Of a stretch of DNA of 7,583 bases, positions 1 to 5,741 are shown one piece after another. The stretch covers positions 1-7,583 of the forward strand of contig LKUF01000409.1 in NCBI GenBank assembly GCA_001412335.1, read 5' to 3'. The translations under genes and the position numbers were made by a program. The notes below the pieces were generated by a model. It was not told the DNA's origin, made no database searches, and saw only the letters and a program-made list of their open reading frames with translations. The stretch comes from Methanolinea sp. SDB (GTDB taxonomy: Archaea; Halobacteriota; Methanomicrobia; Methanomicrobiales; Methanospirillaceae). How positions within the stretch are numbered: position 1 is the first letter of the stretch; the number at the start of each line of letters is the position of its first letter.

Positions 1-110
1 GGGGTTCAGGGGGCGGCAGCCCCCTGTCTGCACAAACAGAGATGCTTTCCATTATCTCAGACGCTCCTGGGGGTTCACTGTCGTTCACCCCCGCCGCTGC
101 TGCGAACCCC
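1..110. repeat. GC-rich inverted-repeat cluster (REP-like)
   Basis: Three inverted repeats are packed into 110 bases. CAGGGGGC (7-14) and GCCCCCTG (19-26) form a perfect 8-bp stem with a four-base loop. GGGGTTC (70-76) pairs with GAACCCC (104-110), and a competing inner stem pairs GGGGGT (69-74) with ACCCCC (87-92). GGGGTTC also occurs at 1-7, so it could pair with 104-110 and enclose the whole block. GTTCAC is repeated directly at 73-78 and 83-88. The block lies in non-coding DNA and looks like dispersed intergenic repeats of the REP kind. Whether it recurs elsewhere in the genome cannot be seen here. Confidence 0.55.
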
Positions 111-255
111 AAAATGGCGATAGGACTGTAATGGGGGAGAGAAGATCACCCATTCAGTACCTCGATCTACCCTGCCCACCTGATATCGCACACCGGGAGA
201 CGCAGCCCCCCCACCTGACATCGCAGGCACAACGAGAACAGACAGACACCGAATC

Positions 256-262
256 AAAAAAA
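256..262 (-). terminator. T-tract terminator of the PEGA protein gene
   Basis: Read on the minus strand, a run of seven T begins five bases after the TGA stop of the PEGA gene. Archaeal RNA polymerase stops at such U-runs without needing a hairpin. The rest of 1-266 outside the inverted repeats shows no credible gene. Confidence 0.6.
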
Positions 263-266
263 GGGT

Positions 267-1613
267 TCACTTCTTCTTCACGGCAAAAGCAAGCACAACG
301 CCTGCCAGGGAGAGGACGACGAGAAGGGGAGCGGTCCCCGCCTTCGTCGGAGTCGGTGGAAGCAGCGAGAGTGTGGCATCGACTTCCGCCTGCCGGCCTG
401 CATCAACCTGCACCTTTCCCTGCCAGTCCGCATACCCGTTCAGTTTCAGGAGGACCGTGTGTGACCCCGTGTCTATCGAGGGTATCGTGACAGGGGTTAT
501 TCCCTCGAACCTGCTGTCTAAGAAGACCTGTGCGCCGGCAGGCTCGGATGAGACTGCCAGGGTTCCGGTGGCGGGGACCGGTGTTGTCGTCACTGTTGGA
601 GTGATCGAGAAGGTGTGACTCACGTCGGTTGACTCACCCGCTGTCACATACACGTTATCGCTCCATGCTTCAAAGCCGGCTTTTTCGAGCCGGACCGCAT
701 AATATCCCGGCTGGAGCTCGCCCACGATCTGGGGAGTTATCCCGTAATATGCACCGCCTATGTAGACAAGGGCCCCCTGGGGATCGGAGGTTATCTGCAT
801 TTCGCCTTTCGTTGGCGCAATCTTCGTGAGATAGGCGGTAACCGGAGTGGTCTTCCCCGCCGTCACCATCACGGTGGTGGTAAAGGCACTGTAGCCGTCC
901 TTTGTCACGGTCATGATATGCGAACCCGGCGCCACATTATGGAACGAACAGGGCGTGGTCTGTGAGCTTATCCCATCCAGAACTGCAGTAGCCACTGATG
1001 GATAGGACTGGACCGTGATGGTGCCATAATTCTCCACCGGTGTCAGGTATGCGGTCACATAGACCGTCTGGTCGCTGGACGGGTTTCCCGGGTAGGTATT
1101 GGTCCATGTCCGGTACCCCGACATCATGAGTGTGATGGTATGGTCGGGTGTCCCGGTGGTCGATACCTCCACGGTTACCGGCGTCTTGCCCTTGTACGTG
1201 CCATCAAAATAGACATCTGCGCCCTGTGGCGAGGATGAGATGGAGTAGTACCCTTTCCCCGAACCTGGCTCCGGCGTGGGTTCGGTGGTCGGTATCGGCG
1301 AGAGGGTCGCCCGGATGGTTATTGTCTGTCCTGCACCCGGGTTTCCCGTGTACTCTGATACCCAGGTCTGGTAGCCCGGTTTTGAGACGCTTATGGTATG
1401 CGCTGGCGATGCCGTGGTGTATACCTGGACCGTCACCGGCGACGTTCCCTGGTAGGTACCGTCAAAATGGACACTTGCACCCGAAGGGTCCGATGTGATC
1501 TGGAAATACCCTACTTCACCGCCTACGCCGTCCTCGGCCATACCATACCCGACTGTTGCGAAGATGAGGACGACAAGCAGCAGTCCACTGGAAAAGACCA
1601 TTCTGTTCGTCAT
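267..1613 (-). CDS. secreted, membrane-anchored PEGA-domain surface protein
   Basis: The 448-residue product has an N-terminal signal segment (about 1-26, hydrophobic core LLLVVLIFATVG), five PEGA-type beta domains and a C-terminal hydrophobic helix (about 428-445) ending in KKK. The domains lie near 35-105, 120-192, 196-263, 270-336 and 349-417. Each has the pattern I-x-S-x-P-x-G-A-x-V-x-x-D-G-x-x-x-G-x-(S/T)-P followed by a G-(Y/F) turn such as KPGYQTW or KDGYSAF. Pro/Thr-rich linkers (about 106-118, 337-348, 418-424) separate some of them. The layout predicts an exported protein held in the membrane by its C-terminus, facing the S-layer space. PEGA domains are common in methanogen surface proteins; the exact role is unknown. 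AGGGGTG lies five bases before the ATG, which supports this start. It probably has its own promoter, separate from the upstream importer operon. Confidence 0.88.
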   Translation of the reverse strand: MTNRMVFSSGLLLVVLIFATVGYGMAEDGVGGEVGYFQITSDPSGASVHFDGTYQGTSPVTVQVYTTASPAHTISVSKPGYQTWVSEYTGNPGAGQTITIRATLSPIPTTEPTPEPGSGKGYYSISSSPQGADVYFDGTYKGKTPVTVEVSTTGTPDHTITLMMSGYRTWTNTYPGNPSSDQTVYVTAYLTPVENYGTITVQSYPSVATAVLDGISSQTTPCSFHNVAPGSHIMTVTKDGYSAFTTTVMVTAGKTTPVTAYLTKIAPTKGEMQITSDPQGALVYIGGAYYGITPQIVGELQPGYYAVRLEKAGFEAWSDNVYVTAGESTDVSHTFSITPTVTTTPVPATGTLAVSSEPAGAQVFLDSRFEGITPVTIPSIDTGSHTVLLKLNGYADWQGKVQVDAGRQAEVDATLSLLPPTPTKAGTAPLLVVLSLAGVVLAFAVKKK

Positions 1614-1650
1614 GAAAACACCCCTGTTTATGCATTGAAATTATCCCAAG

Positions 1651-1660
1651 AGTATTTTAA
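1651..1660 (-). promoter_or_regulatory. TATA box for the PEGA protein gene
   Basis: The minus strand reads CTTAAAATACTC here, a good archaeal TATA element. It predicts a transcript start near 1628-1631 and a leader of about 15-18 nt that just includes the AGGGGTG ribosome-binding site at 1619-1625. The gap to the end of the upstream ATPase gene (1614-1696) has no T-tract, so readthrough from the importer operon is also possible. Confidence 0.5.
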
Positions 1661-1696
1661 GTGGGCGGTACCGCATCGACCAGGATCCCCGCCGTG

Positions 1697-2968
1697 TCAG
1701 CTTCCGGTGTCCTCCCGCCTGGTGACATCCCCGGTATTCTCCAGTACCACCGCCAGCTCTTCCAGGGTGCAGGCAAGAGTTCCCCTGTTCTGGATCTGTT
1801 CATACAGGAGGTCGCCCTTCCCGTTGATACAATCCAGGCCGTCAAGGGTGCATTCCGGGGAATAGAGGACGACCGGGATATCTGCCGGCAGGTTCGCTGC
1901 AACTTCCAGGTTCCTGATATTTCCTTCCCCGACCGGCATTGCGACCACCACGACAACGTCCGCTTCCAGGCACGTCTCTCCAAGCAGGCGTGCCTGCTCC
2001 TCCCCGATCCGGGAGAACGCCGGTGCTGAAAGTGCAGGGATATCGAGATACCGGGCCACCTCCAGGTCCATGTCGCCTTCGTTGAGTATTCCGGCACTTA
2101 CCCTGTATCCCTTCCCTGCAAGCATATGGAGCACCACCCTCCCGCATCCTCCGCCGCAGATGACGTGGACCCGGCTCTTCCCGGCCGTATCAGGGCCTGG
2201 AATGGAGAAGGAAAAGATCCCTCCACCGGTGCCCGGATCTTCGGCCCGGCAGGCCCGGACTCCAAAAACCTCCCGGATCGTTGCGGGGACGAGAACCTGC
2301 CCTGGCGGGCCACAGGAATGGATGGTTCCTTCGTGGAGGAGTGCGATCCTCCCGCAGTACCGTGCTGCCAGGTTGAGGTCGTGAACGATCGCAATCACGG
2401 CCATCTGTTTCGAGAGATCTCCAAGCAGGTCCATGATCTCCATCTGGTGGCGTATGTCCAGGTGCGACGTGGGCTCGTCGAGCATCAGGACTTTCGGCTC
2501 CTGGGAGAGGGCCCGTGCGATCATCACCCTCTGCAGTTCACCCCCTGAAAGCCGCGAGACCGGGCGGTCCTGGAGATGGGTCGTGTCGGTCATCCCGAGG
2601 GCCTGCTCGACGATGCGATAGTCATGTACTCTCTCTCGCCCGAACCGGGACAGGTATGGCGTCCTCCCGAGCATTACGTAGTCGGCGACAGGAAAATCAA
2701 AATTCGCACCCACCCCCTGTGAAACGACCGCCCTCAGCCTCGCCATCTCCCGTGCGTCCATCCCCGAGAGCTCCCGTCCGCCATACCTCACGCTCCCCCT
2801 GTCCGCCTGCAGGTACCCTGCAAGAATACGCAGGAGTGTGGTCTTTCCCGAACCGTTCTGGCCCATTATGCCGAGCACCTCGCCGTCACGACAGTCCAGG
2901 TCGATCCCTTTCAGCACCGCCTTTCGTCCGAACGAGAACCCGATATCCCTCGCCTCGATGATAGTCAC
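1697..2968 (-). CDS. BtuD/FepC-family ABC ATPase with C-terminal Rossmann-like extension
   Basis: This 423-residue ATPase drives uptake through the neighbouring permease. It shows Walker A GQNGSGKTT (36-44), Q-loop Gln84, signature LSGGE (140-144), Walker B VLMLDE (160-165), the D-loop after it and H-loop His196. The usual ATPase is about 250-260 residues and ends here near 260. A further 160 residues follow, starting with VHVICGGGCGR (267-277), a glycine-rich beta-turn-helix of Rossmann type, and including a PVGEGNIRNLE stretch. I recall similar tails on other archaeal ATPases of this family; their function is not known to me. The start is a GTG whose GTGA overlaps the permease stop, with GGGGAG six bases upstream. 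An open frame continues upstream to 3394 but lies inside the permease gene and reads as out-of-frame sequence, so the longer start was rejected. Confidence 0.9.
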   Translation of the reverse strand: MTIIEARDIGFSFGRKAVLKGIDLDCRDGEVLGIMGQNGSGKTTLLRILAGYLQADRGSVRYGGRELSGMDAREMARLRAVVSQGVGANFDFPVADYVMLGRTPYLSRFGRERVHDYRIVEQALGMTDTTHLQDRPVSRLSGGELQRVMIARALSQEPKVLMLDEPTSHLDIRHQMEIMDLLGDLSKQMAVIAIVHDLNLAARYCGRIALLHEGTIHSCGPPGQVLVPATIREVFGVRACRAEDPGTGGGIFSFSIPGPDTAGKSRVHVICGGGCGRVVLHMLAGKGYRVSAGILNEGDMDLEVARYLDIPALSAPAFSRIGEEQARLLGETCLEADVVVVVAMPVGEGNIRNLEVAANLPADIPVVLYSPECTLDGLDCINGKGDLLYEQIQNRGTLACTLEELAVVLENTGDVTRREDTGS

Positions 2969-3987
2969 GCCTCTCTCCCCCTCCTGCGCAGCAGGTACGC
3001 AAAGAACGGCGCCCCGCAGAGGGCCGTGATGATCCCGATGGGAAGCTCGTTTGGAGCGAGCAGCACCCGCGAAGCCAGATCGGCCAGGACAAGGAGTATC
3101 GCCCCGAAGAGAAGTGATACCGGGATGAGTATCCTGTGGTCCGGGCCGATCCAGAGCCGCACCATGTGCGGCGTGATGAGGCCCACAAAACCGATGATGC
3201 CGCTCACAGAGACGGCCGCACCGGTGACGAGGGAGACTGCCACAAGAATTATCTTCTTTTGGCTTTCCACCTCTATCCCAAGGTACTGGGCAGATTCCTC
3301 CCCAAACATCAGCGCGTTCAGCGACCGCGAGATAGAGAAGAAGAGAACACTTCCCCCGATGACAAAGGGGAGGAGGAGAAGGACATAATCCCATCCCCTC
3401 CCCGATATGCCGCCAAGCAGCCAGAAGACAATCTGGTGAAGGTTCTCACCCGAGAGAAAGAGGAGAAACGATGTCCCTGCAGACATGAAGGCGGCAACGG
3501 CGATCCCGCAGAGAAGGAGCGTGGTAACCGGCACCCTGTTTCCCACCCTGGCCAGTTCGTACACGATATAGATGGTTCCAAGGCCGAAGGCGAACGCTGC
3601 CAGCGGGACTCCCAGTATCCCCACTCCGACACCCACCCCGGTGACAAGCACGAGCGATGCCCCGAGTGCTGCACCGTTGGATATCCCGAGCAGGAAGGGA
3701 TCGGCCATCGGGTTCCGGAACAGGCTCTGAAGAACCGCACCGCATACTGCAAGGGCTGCTCCCACGAGGGCGGCCAGGATGACCCGGGGCAGTCGTATCA
3801 GGAGGATGATCGACTCTTCGGACTGGCTCCAGTCGGCCGGGATGGGAAGAAACGTGCTCCCAATGATGGCCATTGCACGGGTAAACGAGATCCTGGACTC
3901 ACCCACCACCACGCCGAGAAGCATGGCAGCTGCCAGCACCAGGCACAGGATGACGATGACGTGCCGGCCATTCAGGCGTGTATGCAT
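2965..3987 (-). CDS. FecCD/BtuC-family ABC transporter permease
   Basis: The 340-residue protein is very hydrophobic and fits the roughly ten-helix fold of Type II importer permeases (E. coli BtuC has about 326 residues). The family hallmark is clear at about 83-110: CGAVLQSLFRNPMADPFLLG followed by ISNGAALGA. Near the C-terminus, GFVGLITPHMVRLWIG is the conserved segment of the ATPase-contacting region, and RVLLAPNELPIGIITALCGAPFF is the typical last-helix motif of the family. It is expected to form a homodimer in the membrane with two ATPase subunits. The ATG lies inside the end of the binding-protein gene (16-base overlap), with GGAGATG eight bases upstream; the 3' end overlaps the ATPase start by four bases. 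Such coupling indicates one operon. The ligand cannot be read from the permease: cobamide, siderophore-iron or haem are all possible. Confidence 0.93.
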   Translation of the reverse strand: MHTRLNGRHVIVILCLVLAAAMLLGVVVGESRISFTRAMAIIGSTFLPIPADWSQSEESIILLIRLPRVILAALVGAALAVCGAVLQSLFRNPMADPFLLGISNGAALGASLVLVTGVGVGVGILGVPLAAFAFGLGTIYIVYELARVGNRVPVTTLLLCGIAVAAFMSAGTSFLLFLSGENLHQIVFWLLGGISGRGWDYVLLLLPFVIGGSVLFFSISRSLNALMFGEESAQYLGIEVESQKKIILVAVSLVTGAAVSVSGIIGFVGLITPHMVRLWIGPDHRILIPVSLLFGAILLVLADLASRVLLAPNELPIGIITALCGAPFFAYLLRRRGREA

Positions 3988-4865
3988 CGGGAAAACATCT
4001 CCAGCGCGCTGATCACACGGGGCCCGGGACGGTTGACCAGGTCGGGCTCCATCTCGCAGATGCGGTTCTCTTTTATCGCCGGCACCTCTGCAAGGGCGGG
4101 CCTGGACAGAAGACGGTCAGATATCCGCGAGAGGCCGGAGGTGTGCTCACGGGACGCGATGATAACCTGCGGGGCGCGGTTGACAACCGATTCCTCGGAG
4201 ACCGTCGCATATCCCTCGACATCGGACATGATGTTTACACCTCCTGCCCTGACGATGAGGTCGTTTTGGAAGGTGTTGTTCCCGGCAACGTAGAGGGGCT
4301 CGTCCCAGAGCACATAGAGGACACTCACGGGCTCTCCACCACGCGAGGCAGATTCGATCCCGGCCTCGCGCGCCGAGAGGTCTGCGACCAGGCGGAGAGC
4401 ATCGTCCGATGTGCCGAGAAGTGTCCCCAGGATCTCGATATTCCGGTATATATCCTCGATCGTCTCCAGCCTGAAGACGACCACCGGAAGGCCTGCCGCC
4501 CGGATCTCCTGGACGCGGATACTGTCGGTGACGGTCGTGGCAAGGACAAGATCGGGCTCGAGGCCTATCACCTTCTCGACAGAGAAGGTGCGTGGGCCAC
4601 CCACCGTCTCCACTGCGGCCGCCTCTGCAGGATACGTGCAGTAATCGGTGCGTCCCACGAGGAGTGGGCAGCCTCCAACCGCACAGCAGATCTCGGTCTC
4701 ACTCGGTGCAAGCGATACCACCCGCTCAACATGCGCAGCAATCTCCACGGTTGTGCCGCAGTCGTCGGTAAACGTGACTGTCCCGGCCGGATGCTCGTCG
4801 ATTGTGGTGCAACCGGCCATGACAAGAAGGAGTGATACGCAGATCAGGACGGGTACGGGTTTCAT
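3972..4865 (-). CDS. BtuF/FepB-like lipoprotein substrate-binding protein
   Basis: The 297-residue protein begins with a lipoprotein signal, a hydrophobic stretch ending in VMAGC with Cys19 as the likely lipid-anchored residue. The mature part is a helical-backbone metal-receptor fold: VTFTDDCGTTVEI at the start, then VERVVSLAPSETEI (46-59), VGRTDYC, a VGG turn near 88, GLEPDLVLA (101-109), and a second lobe ending in VNRPGPRVISALEMF. LAPSETEI and RPGPR are typical of the BtuF branch, so a corrinoid is a reasonable first guess, but siderophore binders share much of this. It is unusually rich in cysteine near the N-terminus (Cys36, 60, 61, 66, 76). It is the first gene of the importer operon. 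There is no clear ribosome-binding site before the ATG; the TATA position predicts a nearly leaderless mRNA. Confidence 0.9.
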   Translation of the reverse strand: MKPVPVLICVSLLLVMAGCTTIDEHPAGTVTFTDDCGTTVEIAAHVERVVSLAPSETEICCAVGGCPLLVGRTDYCTYPAEAAAVETVGGPRTFSVEKVIGLEPDLVLATTVTDSIRVQEIRAAGLPVVVFRLETIEDIYRNIEILGTLLGTSDDALRLVADLSAREAGIESASRGGEPVSVLYVLWDEPLYVAGNNTFQNDLIVRAGGVNIMSDVEGYATVSEESVVNRAPQVIIASREHTSGLSRISDRLLSRPALAEVPAIKENRICEMEPDLVNRPGPRVISALEMFSRCIHA

Positions 4866-4870
4866 GCCTG

Positions 4871-4904
4871 ATAACTTTGTGCTAAAACAAGTTATATTGT
4901 TTTA
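4871..4904. promoter_or_regulatory. overlapping inverted repeats, likely operator of the importer operon
   Basis: Two perfect inverted repeats interlock here. TAAAACAA (4883-4890) and TTGTTTTA (4897-4904) are separated by six bases. ATAACTT (4871-4877) and AAGTTAT (4889-4895) are separated by eleven. Together they cover the minus-strand TATA element and the predicted start site of the binding-protein gene, the position where archaeal repressors usually bind. The sequence is AT-rich, so some symmetry is expected by chance, but an 8-bp perfect dyad of mixed sequence exactly on the TATA box is suggestive. The regulator is unknown. Confidence 0.45.
4891..4898 (-). promoter_or_regulatory. TATA box for the importer operon
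   Basis: The minus strand reads AATATAAC. Transcription would begin about 25 bases on, near 4868-4870, only a few bases before the ATG at 4865. This predicts a leaderless or nearly leaderless transcript and agrees with the lack of a ribosome-binding site. Confidence 0.5.
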
Positions 4905-4919
4905 TGCCACTTGAAGAAA

Positions 4920-4928
4920 CTTATATAG
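4920..4928 (+). promoter_or_regulatory. TATA box for the Lsm operon
   Basis: AAACTTATATAG contains a strong archaeal TATA core centred near 4924. A start about 26 bases downstream falls near 4950, just before the Lsm ATG at 4952, so this transcript should also be almost leaderless. A weak GAGG at 4944-4947 might serve if transcription starts earlier. The two divergent TATA boxes are only about 29 bp apart, so protein bound between them could affect both directions. Confidence 0.55.
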
Positions 4929-4951
4929 TCTGCCATCACACATAGAGGCAG

Positions 4952-5188
4952 ATGGTTAACGGGATCGTGTTGCCTATCAAAAAGGTATTTTCTCTTGTTG
5001 ATTCGAAGATTACCGTCGAGATAAAGGACGACATGAGAAAGCTGCAGGGTAGACTGGTAGCCGTGGATGAGTATCTCAACATCCACATGGACGATACTAT
5101 CGAGTATGTCAATGATCAGAGGGGCAGGAGCCTCGGAACAGTGGTGATTCGCGGAAACAATATCCTTTCGATCTCCCCAAATATCTGA
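4952..5188 (+). CDS. Sm-like archaeal RNA-binding protein (Lsm)
   Basis: The 78-residue product matches the Lsm fold. The Sm1 motif runs about 20-51 (ITVEIKDDMRKLQGRLVAVD then EYLNIHMDDTIEY), with Gly33, Asp39 and Asn43 at the conserved places. The Sm2 motif is VVIRGNNILSI (64-74), with the usual Arg-Gly pair (67-68). Archaeal Lsm proteins form heptameric or hexameric rings that bind U-rich single-stranded RNA and act in RNA processing and metabolism. The length is normal for archaeal Lsm. The gene is divergent from the importer operon, and its stop is seven bases before the next gene's ATG, so the two are probably co-transcribed. The family is clear; which archaeal Sm subtype it is cannot be settled by eye. 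Confidence 0.92.
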   Translation: MVNGIVLPIKKVFSLVDSKITVEIKDDMRKLQGRLVAVDEYLNIHMDDTIEYVNDQRGRSLGTVVIRGNNILSISPNI

Positions 5189-5195
5189 AAGAAAC

Positions 5196-5534
5196 ATGTC
5201 CGAACCCGAAGAGGCATTCAAGGTCATCCAGTCCAGGAGCGAAGGCGTGCTCCAGAGCGAGCTCTGGAAGATACTGGATGTGGACAGCAGGAAATGCTCG
5301 CGTATTGTGAAAAAACTCCTTGATTCGGGGCTTATCGAGAGGATCGAATTCAGGAAAAACGGGATCAAGACATTTATCCTCAAGGCAAAGCGAAGGCCCG
5401 TGGATCCAGGCCTGATCATGGCCGGGGACGAACTTATACCCTGCATCGGCTGTGAACTCGAGTGCAGCGTGCGCGAATGTCACCGCCTGATGGACTGGAT
5501 GTACGAGCTCGCAATCTCGGAATCAGAAGAATAA
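5196..5534 (+). CDS. small winged-helix protein with C-terminal four-cysteine (Fe-S or Zn) motif
   Basis: The 112-residue protein has a winged-helix DNA-binding domain at about 5-64: helix AFKVIQSRSEG, recognition region DVDSRKCSRIVKKLLDSGLI, and wing ERIEFRKNGIKTFIL. After a short linker comes PCIGCELECSVREC (82-95), with cysteines 83, 86, 90 and 95 in the spacing C-x2-C-x3-C-x4-C, followed by HRLMDWMYEL. From memory, the order winged helix, then P-C-x2-C, two more cysteines and an aromatic W-(L/M) helix recalls the Fe-S domain of the RNA polymerase III subunit RPC34 and its archaeal relative TFE-beta, but here the cysteine loops are shorter. A plain DNA-binding regulator with an Fe-S or zinc site is the alternative. 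It follows Lsm by seven bases with only a weak GAAAGAA ribosome-binding site, so translation may be coupled. Domain calls are firm; the TFE-beta link is inference. Confidence 0.8.
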   Translation: MSEPEEAFKVIQSRSEGVLQSELWKILDVDSRKCSRIVKKLLDSGLIERIEFRKNGIKTFILKAKRRPVDPGLIMAGDELIPCIGCELECSVRECHRLMDWMYELAISESEE

Positions 5535-5541
5535 CCGAATC

Positions 5542-5547
5542 TTTTTT
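5542..5547 (+). terminator. T-tract terminator of the Lsm operon
   Basis: Six T occur seven bases after the TAA stop of the winged-helix gene. A short inverted repeat (CGGTC / GACCG, about 5552-5568) follows the run and does not precede it, so this is an archaeal U-tract terminator and not a bacterial hairpin type. Confidence 0.55.
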
Positions 5548-5573
5548 CCACCGGTCAGAATTGGACCGTCCTC

Positions 5574-5677
5574 TTCTCCCGTGGGATTCCTGGAGTCAGT
5601 GCATGATTCCATAGGCTGTTCTCCCGTGGGATTCCAGAGGAGTCAGTGCATGATTCCATAGTCTGTTCTCCCGGGAG
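5574..5677. repeat. two tandem 45/47-bp repeats plus a partial third copy
   Basis: Copy 1 (5574-5618) and copy 2 (5619-5665) share TTCTCCCGTGGGATTCC, then GAGTCAGTGCATGATTCCAT, then AG-x-CTG. They differ mainly at the centre (TG against AGAG) and at one base near the end. A third start, TTCTCCCGGGAG (5666-5677), includes the 10-base palindrome CTCCCGGGAG and then diverges. The hexamer GATTCC occurs four times (5585, 5605, 5630, 5652) at intervals of 20-25 bp, about two helix turns. The unequal unit length rules out a coding repeat. The array ends just upstream of the AT-rich TATA-like island, a position suited to activator binding. Confidence 0.8.
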
Positions 5678-5689
5678 GGCATTATTAAA

Positions 5690-5699
5690 TTTATATATT
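5690..5699 (+). promoter_or_regulatory. AT-rich TATA-like element upstream of candidate RNA
   Basis: TTTATATATT sits in a sharply AT-rich stretch (about 5681-5741) inside GC-rich DNA, with no coding gene to explain it. A second TATA-like run, TTTAAAAAAATTT (5723-5735), would place a start near 5755. The first would start near 5720. The strand is assumed from the structured, T-tract-ended sequence that follows. Confidence 0.4.
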
Positions 5700-5711
5700 G
5701 ATTATTTACAA

Positions 5712-5741
5712 AGTAATACAAATTTAAAAAAATTTATTACT
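5712..5741. repeat. AT-rich inverted repeat
   Basis: AGTAAT (5712-5717) and AAATTT (5720-5725) pair with AAATTT (5730-5735) and ATTACT (5736-5741), giving a 12-bp dyad with a two-base bulge and an AAAA centre. It overlaps the predicted transcription start region, so it could be a protein-binding site. It could also be a chance product of the local AT bias. Confidence 0.4.

Noticed and set aside
75..257. 60-codon minus-strand open frame
   Set aside because: It runs through the inverted-repeat cluster, has no ribosome-binding site, and lies beyond the T-tract terminator of the PEGA gene.
2969..3394. N-terminal extension of the ABC ATPase frame up to an ATG at 3394
   Set aside because: The extra residues are basic, low in family signal and lie wholly inside the well-supported permease gene in another frame. 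The GTG at 2968 has a ribosome-binding site and the usual overlap with the permease stop.
5574..5677. CRISPR array
   Set aside because: The units are directly adjacent with no variable spacers, there are only two full copies, and no cas gene is nearby.
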